A DNA stretch of 64,000 bases, taken from Liolophura sinensis (Eukaryota > Mollusca > Polyplacophora > Chitonida > Chitonidae). A program made the translations under genes and the position numbers. How positions within the stretch are numbered: the first letter of the stretch is position 1; the number at the start of each line of letters is the position of its first letter. The stretch spans positions 20,733,295-20,797,294 of the forward strand of contig NC_088298.1 in NCBI RefSeq assembly GCF_032854445.1, written 5' to 3'. A model generated the notes under the pieces. That model was not told where the DNA came from. It searched no databases and saw only the letters and a program-made list of their open reading frames with translations. Shown piece after piece: positions 45,640-59,100 of this stretch.

Positions 45640-48415
45640 GTGCCTGTCATTTATAGTTGTACTACATTGTCACAGTGCCTGTCATCTCTAGTTGCACTGG
45701 ACTGTCACAGTGCCTGTCATCTCTGGCTGTGCTACACTGTCATAGTGCCTGCCATCTCTAGCTGTGCTACACTGTTACAGTAACTGTCATCTCTGGCTGT
45801 TCTACACTGTCACAGTGCTTGTCATTTCTAATTGCGCTACACTGTCACAGTGCCAGTCATCTCTGGCTGTGTTACACTGTCACAGTGCCTGGTCATCTCT
45901 AGTTGTGCTACACTGTCACAGTGCCTGTCATCTCTGGCTGTGCTACACTGTCACAGTGCCTGTCATCTTTGATACAGTAAGTGTCATTTGTAGTTGTGCT
46001 ACACTGTCACAGTGCCTGTCATTTCTAGTTGCACTACACTGTCACAGTGCCTGTCATCTCTGGCTGTGCTACACTGTTACAGTGCCTGTCATCTCTGGCT
46101 GTGCTACACTGTCACAGTGCCTGTCATCTCTGGTACAGTAAGTGTCATTTGTAGTTGTGCTACACTGTCACAGTGCCTGTCATTTCTAGTTGCACTACAC
46201 TGTCACAGTGCCTGTCATCTCTGGTTGTGCTACACTGTCACAGTGCCTGTCATCTCTAGTTGTGCTATACTGTCACAATGCCTGTCATCTCTACCTGTGC
46301 TACACTGTCAAAATGCCTGTAATTTCTAGTTTTTCTAGACTGTCACAGTGCCTGATATCTCTGACTGTGCTACCCTGTCACAGTGCGTGTCATCTCTGGT
46401 ACAGTAAGTGTCATTTGTAATTGTGCTACACTGTCACAGTGCCTGTCATTTCTAGTTGCACTACATTGGAACCTCTAGTTGTGCTAAACTGTCACAGTGC
46501 CTGTCATCTCTAGTTGTGCTATACTGTCTCAATGCCTGTCATCTCTGGCTGTGCTACATTATCACAGTAACTCTCATTTGTAGTTGTGCTACACTGTCAC
46601 AGTGCCTGTCATCTCTGGCTGTGTTACACAGTCACATTGCCTGTCATCTCTAGTTGCACTACACTGTCACAGTGCCTGTCATTTCTGGCTGGTCTACATT
46701 GTCACAGTGCCTGTCATTTTTAGTTTTGCTACACTGTCACAGTGCCTGTCATCTTTAGTTGTGCTATACTGTCACAGTGCCTGGTCATCTCTGGCTGTGT
46801 TACACTGTCACAGTGCCTGTCATCTCTAGTTGTGCTACACTGTCACAGTGCCTGTCATCTTTGACTGTACTACACTGTCACAGTGCCTCTCATCTTTGAC
46901 TGTGCTATACTGTCACAGTGCCTGTCATCTTTGACTGTACTACACTGTCACAGTGCCTGTCATCTTTGACTGTGCTATACTTTTACAGTGCCTGTCATCT
47001 TTGACTGTACTACACTGTCACAGTGCCTGTCATCTCTAGTTGTGCTATACTGTCTCAGTGCCTGTCATCTCTGGCTGTGTTACACTGTCACAGTGCCTGT
47101 CATTTCTAGTTGTACTACACTGTCACAGTGCCAGTCATCTCTGGCTGTGTTACATTGTCACAGTGCCAGTCATCTCTGGCTGTGTTACATTGTCACAGTG
47201 CCTGTCATCTCTAGTTGTACTACACTGTCACAGTGCCTGTCATTTCTAGTTGTACTACACTGTCACAGTGCCAGTCATCTCTGGCTGTGTTACATTGTCA
47301 CAGAGCCAGTCATCTCTGGCTGTGTTACACATTCACAGTGCCTGTCATCTTTGACTGTGTTACACATTCACAGTGCCTGTCATCTCTAGTTGTACTACAC
47401 TGTCACAGTGCCTGTCATCTCTAGTTGTACTACACTGTCACAGTGCCTGTCATCTCTAGTTGTGCTATACTGTCACAGTGCCTGTCATCTCTAGTTGTGC
47501 TACACTGTCACAGTGCTTGTCATCTTTGACTATGCTACACTGTCACAGTACCTGTCATCTGTGGCTGTGCTACACTGTCACAGTGCCTGTCATCTGTGGC
47601 TGTGCTACACTGTCACAGTGCCTGTCATCTTTGACTATGCTACACTGTCACTTTGCCTGTCATCTCTGGTTGTGCTATTCTGTTACAGTGCCTGTCATCT
47701 CTAGTTGTGCTACACTGTCACAGTGCCTGTGCTACACTGTCACAGTGCCTGTCATCTCTAGCCGTGTTATACTGTCACACTGTCTGTCATTTCTAGTTTT
47801 GCTACACTGTCACAGTGAATGACATCTCTGGCTGTGCTACACTGTCACAGTGACTGACATCTCTGGCTGTGCTACACTGTCACAGTGCCTGTCATCTCTA
47901 GCTGTGTTATACTGTCACACTGTCTGTCATTTGTAGTTTTGCTACACTGTCACAGTGCCTGTCATCTCTGGCTGTGTTACACTGTCACAGTGCCTGTCAT
48001 CTCTGGCTGTGTTACACTGTCACAGTGTCTGTCATCTCTGGCTGTGTTACACTGTCACAGTGACTGACATCTCTGGCTGTGCTACACTGTCACAGTGACT
48101 GACATCTCTGGCTGTGCTACACTGTCACAGTGCCTGTCATCTCTAGCTGTGTTATACTGTCACACTGTCTGTCATTTGTAGTTTTGCTACACTGTCACAG
48201 TGCCTGTCATCTCTGGCTGTGTTACACTGTCACAGTTGTTGTCTCTCTGGCTGTGCTACACTGTTACAGTGCCTATCATCTCTAGTAGCGCTACACTGCC
48301 TCAGTGCCTGCTTATTTTTAGTTGTGCTACACTGCCTCAGTGCCTGGTCATTTTTAGTTGTGCTACACTGCCTCAGTGCCTCTTCATTTTTTAGTTGTGC
48401 TACACTGTTTCTACT
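45640..48415. repeat. 35-bp minisatellite, about 79 copies
   Basis: The unit is GCTACACTGTCACAGTGCCT then GTCATCTCTAGTTGT, with TGGCTGT and TTGACTGT variants. CACTGTCACAGTG is a near-perfect palindrome in each unit. Since 35 is not a multiple of three, a 105-bp, 35-residue repeat is read in all three frames, producing many overlapping spurious frames. Confidence 0.97.
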
Positions 48416-49183
48416 GCATATGGCAATGTTTTGGTGACAGTATTGTATATCACAAGCTGGTTGTATGATGGAGGTATATATAGAAGGAGGAACAACTCTG
48501 GCTCTTCAGAGTGTTTAATGTACGATATCGACACCAGGACTCGGACTCAGTTTTAACATTGAGATTAGTATTGAATGATTGGATAGTAATGACCACACAT
48601 GTTTGGGTGATATTCCTTTTAAAGACAACAATTTCTGATCTGTTACAGTGTAACATCCTTTTCCTAGCAAATGAAGAGAGTACATGTATGCACACTTATG
48701 TACATGCCTATCGTCAGTGCAAGAGGTACTTCGCTTTTGTCCAAACTATAGAAAGTATTTTTAAGTATATTTACCAAACAGTTCTAATATAAAGACATTT
48801 TCATCGATTTCTTTTGGTAATGGACATAAGTTCCCGGACATTTTTTTTTTCACAGTGCTTCATCGGAGTGAATTGAAATGTGATGCATTGTTTCACCATG
48901 ACATACAAAACACGTTTGAATTTTCGTGTGTTTGGTTTTCAATTTCGACAGAATTATGGCAGTTTTTTCCCCATTTTTCTTGGTATCATTAACGATAATT
49001 TGGAGTACATATTTTTGTCCTTGGACCATTTCACCTGGAAATTCTTTACAAAAAATATAGGCCCATCGGCCAATGCAGTAACTTGTGCAGAGAGAACTCA
49101 GCTTCATGCAGTTAATTTGAATTTCTGTTCATTTCATTTCACTATAAAGAACCATTTTGAAATAATCATAACACAACATGCCA

Positions 49184-49187
<4 letters not shown>

Positions 49188-49218
<31 letters not shown>

Positions 49219-49219
49219 G

Positions 49220-49271
<52 letters not shown>
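49188..49271. repeat. (TA)n microsatellite
   Basis: Two TA blocks separated by GGGGCC near 49216. Confidence 0.95.
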
Positions 49272-49275
<4 letters not shown>

Positions 49276-50040
49276 TAGTAATAATAATAACTTTGGAGGT
49301 GTAAACAAGGACGACATTCCTGTTCAATGTTGGATTTGCCCATATTCCATTTCAGTGCACCAAAGTTTATTGAACCCTCTCACGATAGTACACTTACCTT
49401 ATAATGTTGCCACTGCAAATGTCTCCACAGGCATTGGTTACAAATTATATAAGACAAACATTAGCAGGAAGCTAATAAACATTCAGCAGAGGCGTGTATT
49501 CACAGCCAGTAATTTTCTTCGGTAGGTTACATTTTTAAAATCAGCGGGGACTGTGCATGTGCACCTATGGCGACCAGCATAAATGTTCCCGATAGCTCAA
49601 TAAATATCCCTGTCCTTTACATACTATATCTTCCAATACAGTAGTCCTGTAAATGTGATTTAAATGTCCACTTAGACGCACAAGTATGACCTTACTACAT
49701 CTTTGTGGTGCACAGAATTTGCAGTTTGACGCTTTTTACTCAAGGTAAGTGCGCATGATGGGATCCCTTTTCGAAGCAGTTCACCCTAAGCCAGGACACC
49801 TTGTGAGGCACGGTATCATACATTAGACATCAAAGGCTGCCTGACTGCGGGAGGGTTCATTTAGAGTAGAAAGACACTGCGGGTATGTCTCACTGGCTCG
49901 CTGGGCTGACTGAGCGTATTGTTGTTCCTCCTACATATATCTCCATGGTTGTTCAGTCGATGACAACTGATAGCACATCGTAGTTTTTTGTGATACGGGT
50001 TTCAAGAGGCTGGGTCCGTGTGTTGTAATTTCCTGTATAG

Positions 50041-50310
50041 AATAACCACTCATATTTCTGATCTTTTTTTTGTTTTGCTTGAAAACTGAAATCTGTTACC
50101 CTCATATTCAAAGCCACAGTTTCAGATTTACCAAAACAGTCACCCTGTTTCCTTTGTGGTGTGTAAGTGCGTCATTAATTGTTGCATAGGACAGTCACTC
50201 GTATCTCTGACTCGCAGGAAAACTGAAGTCACTTAACCCTCATGTTCAGATGGAAGCCACAATTTTAGAATTCCCCAAACAATCACCTTGTTTCCTCTCT
50301 GTTGTGTGTT
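50041..50310. repeat. Old ~150-bp tandem duplication
   Basis: ACCACTCATATTTCTGA...CACCCTGTTTCCTTTG and CAGTCACTCGTATCTCTGA...CACCTTGTTTCCTCTC are two diverged copies of one segment. Confidence 0.65.
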
Positions 50311-50395
50311 ATTCCCGGCCACATGTAGCCCCGTACCTCGTCGTTCAGTCGGAAGGCTTTCTTGAAGCAGGGATTTTTCGTCCAAGATTATGCTG

Positions 50396-50644
50396 CTACT
50401 TGTGCCACTGGTGGTTAGGTGGAATGTGAGGGGGTAAAATCAATAGGCGGGTTAACCAGGAGATGTGTACTGGTAGATCACCCCACAACCTGGGCAGACT
50501 CGCCTTAGCTAGAGCTGAGCACGATGTGTGCTTCGGGCCATCACGCCTGCTGCTGCCACCGCTGCCACCACTGCCATATCTGTCGTACTGCGTAACTCGC
50601 CTCACTCCGTGGCGGCTCGCTATTGATTGATGCCTCCTTGTCAT
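50396..50644 (-). CDS. Possible Gly/Ser/Arg-rich exon, unrecognised
   Basis: The minus strand opens with MTRRHQSIASRHGVRRV, then YGSGGSGGSSRRDG, for 82 codons to a stop. Base composition is richer in GC than its surroundings and the first 50 residues look less repeat-like than other chance frames. No family was recognised, no strong donor is visible and no partner exon was found. It may be 5' UTR or chance. Confidence 0.18.
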   Translation of the reverse strand: MTRRHQSIASRHGVRRVTQYDRYGSGGSGGSSRRDGPKHTSCSALAKASLPRLWGDLPVHISWLTRLLILPPHIPPNHQWHK

Positions 50645-50699
50645 TATTGACAGCGACAGTCGACAAAAAAAAATGCGTGAAAACTGAACGAGAAGGAGG

Positions 50700-53640
50700 C
50701 GTATATACTGTATTTGTCATATGTATAACTGTGGGCCAGTGACTTTAATACACTAAACTGCAATGTATATGTATGTGTAATATGTATATGTAATATACTA
50801 ACATCACTGCATTTGTTTTTACCTTATTCTGCTTAATCCATTGGGGCTATAAAGGAGTGTGCTATTTGCTACCATTTAACCATTTACATGAACAGTTAGA
50901 ATAAAATAATACTGTGCTATAGTTAACCATACAGGTAATTTTGTTAACCAGTTGTCACCAGTTGTTACAGTGTTTTGGTCACTCTCCCATGAGCAGTCAT
51001 AATAAATAAATGACATATATTGGATATCAGGAAATTTGGATGATTGGCTTGGCTCTGTGATGCAATGGGAGTTGTAATTTTGACAGTTTTGTCATATTCT
51101 ACATGTGTGTGTGTGTGTGTATAAATATTGATTTTGATATTGATCCCGTTTTTGCACAAAGGGACTGCAAACCTCGGTTAATTGCAAATCACTGAGATCT
51201 TGATCTCAACCTCTTTTCACAAAGGGGTTGTGGGCTATGATAGTTGTAACTTGCAATCAGAAATTACAGTCAGGTCGACCCTGTTGTAAATATCTACAGT
51301 CGCTCCAAAACTAACGTTCAGTGCAAATACTTGCCTTAGGTAGACTACTAGTTCGTACTTTTCGACTCGGTTTGAAAAGATGTGCAGTGTAATTGTCTTT
51401 GTATGATGTTACAAACTTTTGTTCAGATGTTGTTGTTGTTGTTAGTTACTGAATCATTACGATGTACAACTCATAGACTTATGTACGACGTTGAAAATGA
51501 AGACAAGAAAAGTTATTGACCGGTACATTGTCCATTTACACAGGGCACCTTTATGTTCAAGTCAAATTTGTTCTCCGATGGCGATTGTAACTTCAGAAAA
51601 TTACAGTTGCCTTACAATTCCTTTGTGCAAGCAGTGCAATGTATTTTTACAATCGTGAACTCAGTTGTAGGGTCTGTTGTAGCTACAATCTCTGTGTGCA
51701 AGCGCGGCCCAGATCATATGCACAATTCCATAATCAATGAATATTACATGTACCTATTTATCTTGTTAGGGAATTTGGAAAGGTGGGTTGAGAATCAGTG
51801 GCAATTTGCTAGGGCTTTTTGGGTGATGACAATCTGTTCATTTTCATGAGCCGTGATCATAAAAATCAGTGATGATATCTAACAGTAAATCGCATATAAT
51901 TTCAATTGATTTGTCACCAGTTAATCACCTGCCTGTATAACAGTTTGTACATGTACACAAAGGTGGTTATTGTTTGAAAAATTCGGTGAAATAACACGTC
52001 AACACGTTCGGAAATTTGGATGTTGGTTCACCAGGAAACAAAAGGAGTTGTAACTATGATCATCAGCCGTTAGCTGCTAGAGCTATGTTCGTATAAACAG
52101 TGATTTTGTTCATCGCTCTGAGCAGCCAATGTAAAATAAGTGATTATTGCATGTTTATGATGCTTAGAAATTTTAGAAAATCTGTTACAGACGGGTAATG
52201 AATTATTGTTCACCTGTCCCAGAAAGGTGATTTCCAAGCAACAGGTAATACAACAAAATTTACCTCTTGCATACAACATGGTGTGATTCAGCACACTGTA
52301 AGTAAAAATTTCTAAAATCATTTCAAAGGATTTATCAAGAAGGTGCATGGTTACCAGCTACCTGCAGGTATCTACAGTTATGTATATTTGCATGCATGCA
52401 TCCATCTTCCCTAAATCAAAACTTGTGAATGCTTAAGTTTAACTTCAACCAGATAATTATTTTCATAAGTATTCCTGTTCAGGTACTTTCGTGCAATAAT
52501 GGATTTTCATGTACACCGTGTTCTCTTCTGATTCAGGGGTTTGTCTGGCAACTTCTAACCTCTTTCCGAGAAGTATCGGAAAATCGAGTTTTAGACAAAG
52601 TTTATGGTGAATTGTCATGAAATAAAGAGAGTATTTTTCCGACTTTAGGGTTGTTCTTCTTTCAAACGTGTGTTTCATTGCTAACGGATTAGTGCCGACT
52701 TCGCTTCATCTCTCACTGCAATCACAGGCACATCACCAGTACTGGTCAAAGGTTGCACGCTCACATGGCTGTGATTTGGGTTTTCCCCTGGCACCTCCCT
52801 TGGATGGGACACTTTCGTCAGTCTCTGTTTTCCCTAACCGACAAACGAAACCACTCATAGATAAATGATTGCTCGCTAGAGGGTCCATTCAATGCACAGT
52901 ACGTCCATGTGAGAGAGGTGTGGAACATGAATATGCATGACCAGCCAACCAACCAAACGATAGTTTATAAAATTATGTTAAATATTCACTTCAGATTGAC
53001 AATTCATGCGGATCGTCTTTATTTACATCGATTATACCACTTTCCTAGGCCTTTGTTCGTTAGACATAATTTAGGGTTTCAAGAATTGTATGAAGTATTT
53101 TGTGAAAAGTACTTGGGTTCACTAACTCTTTGCAATGCTCATTAGCAATATCGGTACTGCTTCATTCAACAGTTACAACAACATAGCTGTTTCGTTAGCA
53201 AAATCGTTCACAAATGTAAGATTTCAAAGGGATACTAGACCATTGGTCCACACAAAATGTTACTTGATAGATGAACTTGCACAAAACATGGCCTTTGTTT
53301 ATGACCAAAGTAGCAATGCATGTGATCACAACCGTACTTTCCCACCTGTTTACTGTTCTTTATAAATCACTGAGTCACTCAAAATCACTAGAAATATATT
53401 AGAGTCAGTATAACTCCACACTTATGGACTTTTCAGATTTATATGCATGTATACAATCACATGTACAAAGGTAATACTACTGTACATTGGCCTGTAAAAT
53501 TTGCCTTCCTCTTGGAAAATAATATTAAATATAGATTTTGAATATCCAATCGCCTTGCATCATTATCACAACAATTAGCATTAAATATCAACAGCTGAGA
53601 TGACAGAATTTGTTACCTAACAATCAAGTCAACCTTAAAA
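50700..53640. other. Nothing recognised
   Basis: AT-rich, with a short (GT)n tract around 51105-51120. Several short chance frames are present, without family resemblance or splice context. Confidence 0.4.
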
Positions 53641-53652
53641 ATATCTATGCCC

Positions 53653-54847
53653 TTACCCTTATAAGGTGTACTAGAGGTATACTTTAGGTACATCTGAGGT
53701 GTACCACTGGGGTGTAGCATATCTTAACTGAGGTGTGTCTGAGGTACTACCAATTGTGCAGATTAGTACCTCAAAGTACAGCTGTAAATGTTAGGTCAAA
53801 ATATGCCTGAGGTGTCTCTGAGGTACAACTGAGGTATGGGTGTATACTGTTTTCACTTGTATTTTGATAGAAAACAAGCTCAAAACACTTAAATATTGGC
53901 TGTATAGATCGTAGATAAATGTAAGTAAGATTGGAAGTGCATGCTGTTCTTTGTTTCAGTATCTGTAAATCTTGGCTGCCATACAACAACTATAGTGATA
54001 TACATTTAAATGAGGTTGTCTCGCTGCCAGATCAAAATTTAAGACTACTCCTTCTGTGTCCTTTCTTAGAACTGTTCATGTACCCAAACATGTTACAAAT
54101 TCTGTCCTAGGAAGTATCAATCTGTGCATAACTGGGCTGTTTTCCCACAGCCTGGAATATACATGTATATGCACCTTGTTTAATGCAGCCATCTTGGAAT
54201 AATCAGGGGCAAATATATCTATGCACTGTGATTGGTCAATATTTGAACACTGCATGGCAAGTCATTATAGAGTGAGACAAAGGCTCATATTTATTTAGTA
54301 AACATTTTTCTTGTGCACAAAAATATTTGTAATCACCATTTTGTCTGAAGTAAAATGTAAATCTGGTCTTTTGTATTAAAACTTTTAAAAAAGTGTCTTG
54401 AGGTGTACCTGAGGTACATGACCACTAAATTATAATCAAAAACCCTCAAAGTTTTAAAGTTGTACCTAAGGTACCTTCTGTAAAGTTTTGATTTTTTGCA
54501 AGGTTCCTGAGTTGTATTTAAGGTACATTATCTCATGTTCAAAAATTGGTCAAAAACCCTCAAAGTTTCTAAGGTGTACCTTAGGTACATCATTCATTAT
54601 TTTTTTAACTTTCAAAGTTTCTAAGGTGTACCTGAGGTACATTTTCTAATTGTTGATTTTTTCTAAGTTCCTGAGGCACATCTGAAGTATAGGTATATGG
54701 TAGTGGTGTAATTGAGGTATAATACACCTCAGATAATATACACCTCATCTATACCTCACACTGGGGTGTACATGAGGCATATGAGGCACCCCACATACAC
54801 CTCATCTGTACCTTACCCTGAGGTGTTCACTTCCTGCGTAAGGGTAA
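53653..54847. mobile_element. Possible foldback element built of AGGTGTACC words
   Basis: The block starts TTACCCTTATAAGGTGTAC and ends CGTAAGGGTAACC, so TTACCCTTA at 53653-53661 is inverted at 54839-54847. Inside, CTGAGGTGTACCTGAGGTAC words dominate the left and centre, and their reverse complements (ACACCTCA) dominate 54720-54815. Confidence 0.45.
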
Positions 54848-55767
54848 CCACACGTCTTTGATTTCAGACATGGTGTAAATTAGTTATGAGGAGTTTAATG
54901 AAAAAAGATTAAAACAGATTGAATATTGAGATATACATGGGGAGAAAAATGGAGTTGATACATTGATAAAAAAATTTTATCAATTTTCTGATTGTTCAAA
55001 TTGAGTTTCTAGAAAGAAATTTGCTAGAAAAACCCTTCTGATTGCGACATTTATTGTGACATTTCTCCGATCAATCTCAATGTACCAATAGTTCAGTCAT
55101 TGCACACCACAAATGGTCCATGAAAAAATCTGTATGAGGCCAAACTAAGTAACATGTTTGGTTACAGTAAAGGTTTTCTTTGTTTTATTTTAGGCAATGT
55201 TGGGGGATGGTATTTCGGACATCCAGATTCTACCCTGTTCCTTTTAAATTTGGGACACCTGGTCTTCTCATTTTAGCCAATATACATATAGTTCTAGCGG
55301 GAATATTGAGTTTTCTTTCTTCTCACACGGTTAGACCATCAAATGAGCAACATATTCATATCTTTACTTTTCCAAAAAACTGGTAAAGAAATCTAATATT
55401 CTGCATTAAACACTACTGATATCTGTCCCAATTTTTAGAAGAATTAGGGTAGTTTATTCTGGACTTGGTTGATAATTATAGAGCAGACTCATTTCTACGA
55501 CCAGCTTGAAATCACTTCAAAAGGTTTGTGTCTTTGCATGGTGTACGAATGCCACAACTGCTGAAATGAAAGTTGACCCGATTTTGAATTAGGTCAGCAT
55601 GCATGCAGCAATTTCTGTTTTGCTTACATGTGAAAGGTGACTCTAATTGTCAACTTGGTGAATATCAGCTGGCTTCATTATAGTCATTATATACATGTAG
55701 GAGAGTTTTAGCCACAGGATCTTCCATCCTTAATGGTATGAATAATACTGGCGGAGGAGGGTGGGGT

Positions 55768-55781
55768 GGGGGGGGGGGGGG
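55768..55781. repeat. G14 homopolymer
   Basis: G-run after GGCGGAGGAGGGTGGGGT. Adjacent 54850-55760 and 55790-56130 show nothing recognisable. Confidence 0.7.
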
Positions 55782-56139
55782 TAGATTGGTGGGGGAACTC
55801 TCCATTACACACTTAACTTAACATTAAAACCAAAAAGTAAACATATTTAGACGTATTCATGGTGGCCAATTTTCCGGCTACAAAGTTTATATAGAGACAA
55901 TGCATTGGTATCTCTGTGTAGATTGACATTGCTGCTAATATATAGGGTGTGGTAGGAATCGTGCATGACTTCATCACGAGATGGTATAAATTGTGATTAG
56001 GGCAATTACGATAAAGCAGTGACATTGTCAATCTGTCGGAATTATGTTTGTTACAATCTGTGATTTAACTGTATTTTTACTGATAATCCTGCAGGTGGTT
56101 ATTTAAATAAGAATTCTGGGGCCGATTTCACGAAGCGGT

Positions 56140-59100
56140 TTCTGACTTATGTATCTCTCGTGGTTTCCTTGGTGACTAGGTTCTCTGGCTGTAATACGTG
56201 GAATTGACAGCTAGATCTGGAGGTTTCTTGAAGCTATCTCTCGTGGTTTTCTTGGTGACTAGGTTCTCTGGCTGTGATATGTGTAATTGACAGCTAGATC
56301 TGGAGGTTTCTTGAAGGTATCTCTTATGGTTTTCTTGGTGACTAGGTTCTCTGGCTGTAATGCGTGGAATTGACAGCCAGATCTGGAGGTTTCTTGAAGC
56401 TATCTCTTGTGGTTTTCTTGGTGACTAGGTTCTCTGGCTGTAATATGTGTAATTGACAGCTAGATCTGGAGGTTTCTTGAAGCTATCTCTTATGGTTTTC
56501 TTGGTGACTAGGTTCTCTGGCTGTGATATGTGTAATTGACAGCTAGATCTGGAGGTTTCTTGAAGGTATCTCTTATGGTTTTCTTGGTGACTAGGTTCTC
56601 TGGCTGTAATGCGTGGAATTGACAGCCAGATCTGGAGGTTTCTTGAAGCTATCTCTTGTGGTTTTCTTGGTGACTAGGTTCTCTGGCTGTAATATGTGTA
56701 ATTGACAGCTAGATCTGGAGGTTTCTTGAAGGTATCTCTTATGGTTTCCTTGGTGACTAGGTTCTCTGGCTGTAATACGTGGAATTGACAGCCAGATCTG
56801 GAGGTTTCTTGAAGCTATCTCTTGTGGTTTTCTTGGTGACTAGGTTCTCTGGCTGTAATATGTGTAATTGACAGCTAGATCTGGAGGTTTCTTGAAGCTA
56901 TCTCTTGTGGTTTTCTTGGTGACTAGGTTCTCTGGCTGTAATATGTGTAATTGACAGCTAGATCTGGAGGTTTCTTGAAGGTATCTCTTATGGTTTTCTT
57001 GGTGACTAGGTTCTCTGGCTGTGATATGTGTAATTGACAGCTAGATCTGGAGGTTTCTTGAAGGTATCTCTTATGGTTTTCTTGGTGACTAGGTTCTCTG
57101 GCTGTAATATGTGTAATTGACAGCTAGATCTGGAGGTTTCTTGAAGGTATCTCTTATGGTTTTCTTGGTGACTAGGTTCTCTGGCTGTGATATGTGTAAT
57201 TGACAGCTAGATCTGGAGGTTTCTTGAAGGTATCTCTTATGGTTTTCTTGGTGACTAGGTTCTCTGGCTGTAATATGTGTAATTGACAGCTAGATCTGGA
57301 GGTTTCTTGAAGGTATCTCTTATGGTTTTCTTTGTGACTAGGTTCTCTGGCTGTAATATGTGTAATTGACAGCTAGATCTGGAGGTTTCTTGAAGGTATC
57401 TCTTATGGTTTCCTTGGTGACTAGATTCTCTGGCTGTAATGCATGTAATTGGTAGCTAGATCTGGAGGTTTCTTGAAGGTATCTTTCATGGTTTTCTTGG
57501 TGACTAGGTTCTCTGGCTGTAATATGTGTAATTGACAGCTAGATCTGGAGGTTTCTTGAAGCTATCTCTTATGGTTTTCTTGGTGACTAGGTTCTCTGGC
57601 TGTAATATGTGTAATTGACAGCTGGATCTGAAGGTTTCTTGAAGGTATCTGTCATGGTTTTCTTGGTGACTAGGTTCTCTGGCTGTGAAATGTGTAATTG
57701 ACAGCTAGATCTGGACGTTTCTTGAAGGTATCCCTTATGGTTTTCTTGGTGACTAGGTTCTCTGGCTGTGATAGGTGTAATTGACAGCTAGATCTGGAGG
57801 TTTCTTGAAGGTATCTTTCATGGTTTCCTTGGTGACTAGATTCTCTGGCTGTAATGCATGTAATTGGTAGCTAGATCTGGAGGTTTCTTGAAGCTATCTC
57901 TCGTGGTTTCCTTGGTGACTAGGTTCTCTTGCTGTAATGCATGTAATTGGTAGCTAGATCTGGAGGTTTCTTGAAGGTATCTGTCATGGTTTTCTTGGTG
58001 ACTAGGTTCTCTGGCTGTAATGCATGTAATTGGTAGCTAGATCTGGAGGTTTCTTGAAGCTATCTCTCGTGGTTTCCTTGGTGACTAGGTTCTCTGGCTG
58101 TAATATGTGTAATTGACAGCTAGATCTGGAGGTTTCTTGAAGGTATCTCTTATGGTTTTCTTGGTGACTAGGTTCTCTGGCTGTGATAGGTGTAATTGAC
58201 AGCTAGATCTGGAGGTTTCTTGAAGCTATCTCTCGTGGTTTCCTTGGTGACTAGGTTCTCTGGCTGTAATATGTGAAATTGACAGCTAGATCTGGAGGTT
58301 TCTTGAAGGTATCTCTTATGGTTTTCTTGGTGACTAGGTTCTCTGGCTGTGATAGGTGTAATTGACAGCTAGATCTGGAGGTTTCTTGAAGGTATCTCTT
58401 GTGGTTTTCTTGGTGACTAGGTTCTCTGGCTGTAATATGTGTAATTGACAGCTAGATCTGGAGGTTTCTTGAAGGTATCTCTTATGGTTTTCTTGGTGAC
58501 TAGGTTCTCTGGCTGTGATATGTGTAATTGACAGCTAGATCTGGAGGTTTCTTGAAGGTATCTCTTATGGTTTTCTTGGTGACTAGGTTCTCTGGCTGTA
58601 ATATGTGTAATTGACAGCCAGATCTGGAGGTTTCTTGAAGGTATCTCTTATGGTTTTCTTGGTGACTAGGTTCTCTGGCTGTGATATGTGTAATTGACAG
58701 CTAGATCTGGAGGTTTCTTGAAGGTATCTCTTATGGTTTTCTTGGTGACTAGGTTCTCTGGCTGTAATATGTGTAATTGACAGCTAGATCTGGAGGTTTC
58801 TTGAAGGTATCTCTTATGGTTTTCTTGGTGACTAGGTTCTCTGGCTGTAATATGTGTAATTGACAGCTAGATCTGGAGGTTTCTTGAAGGTATCTTTCAT
58901 GGTTTCCTTGGTGACTAGATTCTCTGGCTGTAATGCATGTAATTGGTAGCTAGATCTGGAGGTTTCTTGAAGGTATCTTTCATGGTTTTCTTGGTGACTA
59001 GGTTCTCTGGCTGTAATATGTGTAATTGACAGCTAGATCTGGAGGTTTCTTGAAGCTATCTCTTATGGTTTTCTTGGTGACTAGGTTCTCTGGCTGTAAT

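Noticed and set aside
45640-48415. Many overlapping Cys/Leu/His-rich open frames
   Set aside because: They are the same 35-bp repeat read in three frames; no start context, domain or splice signal.
55180-55386. Possible second receptor exon after a TTTTATTTTAG acceptor-like site
   Set aside because: Neither frame after the site resembles the expected GVxxVD continuation, and a stop follows without a donor.
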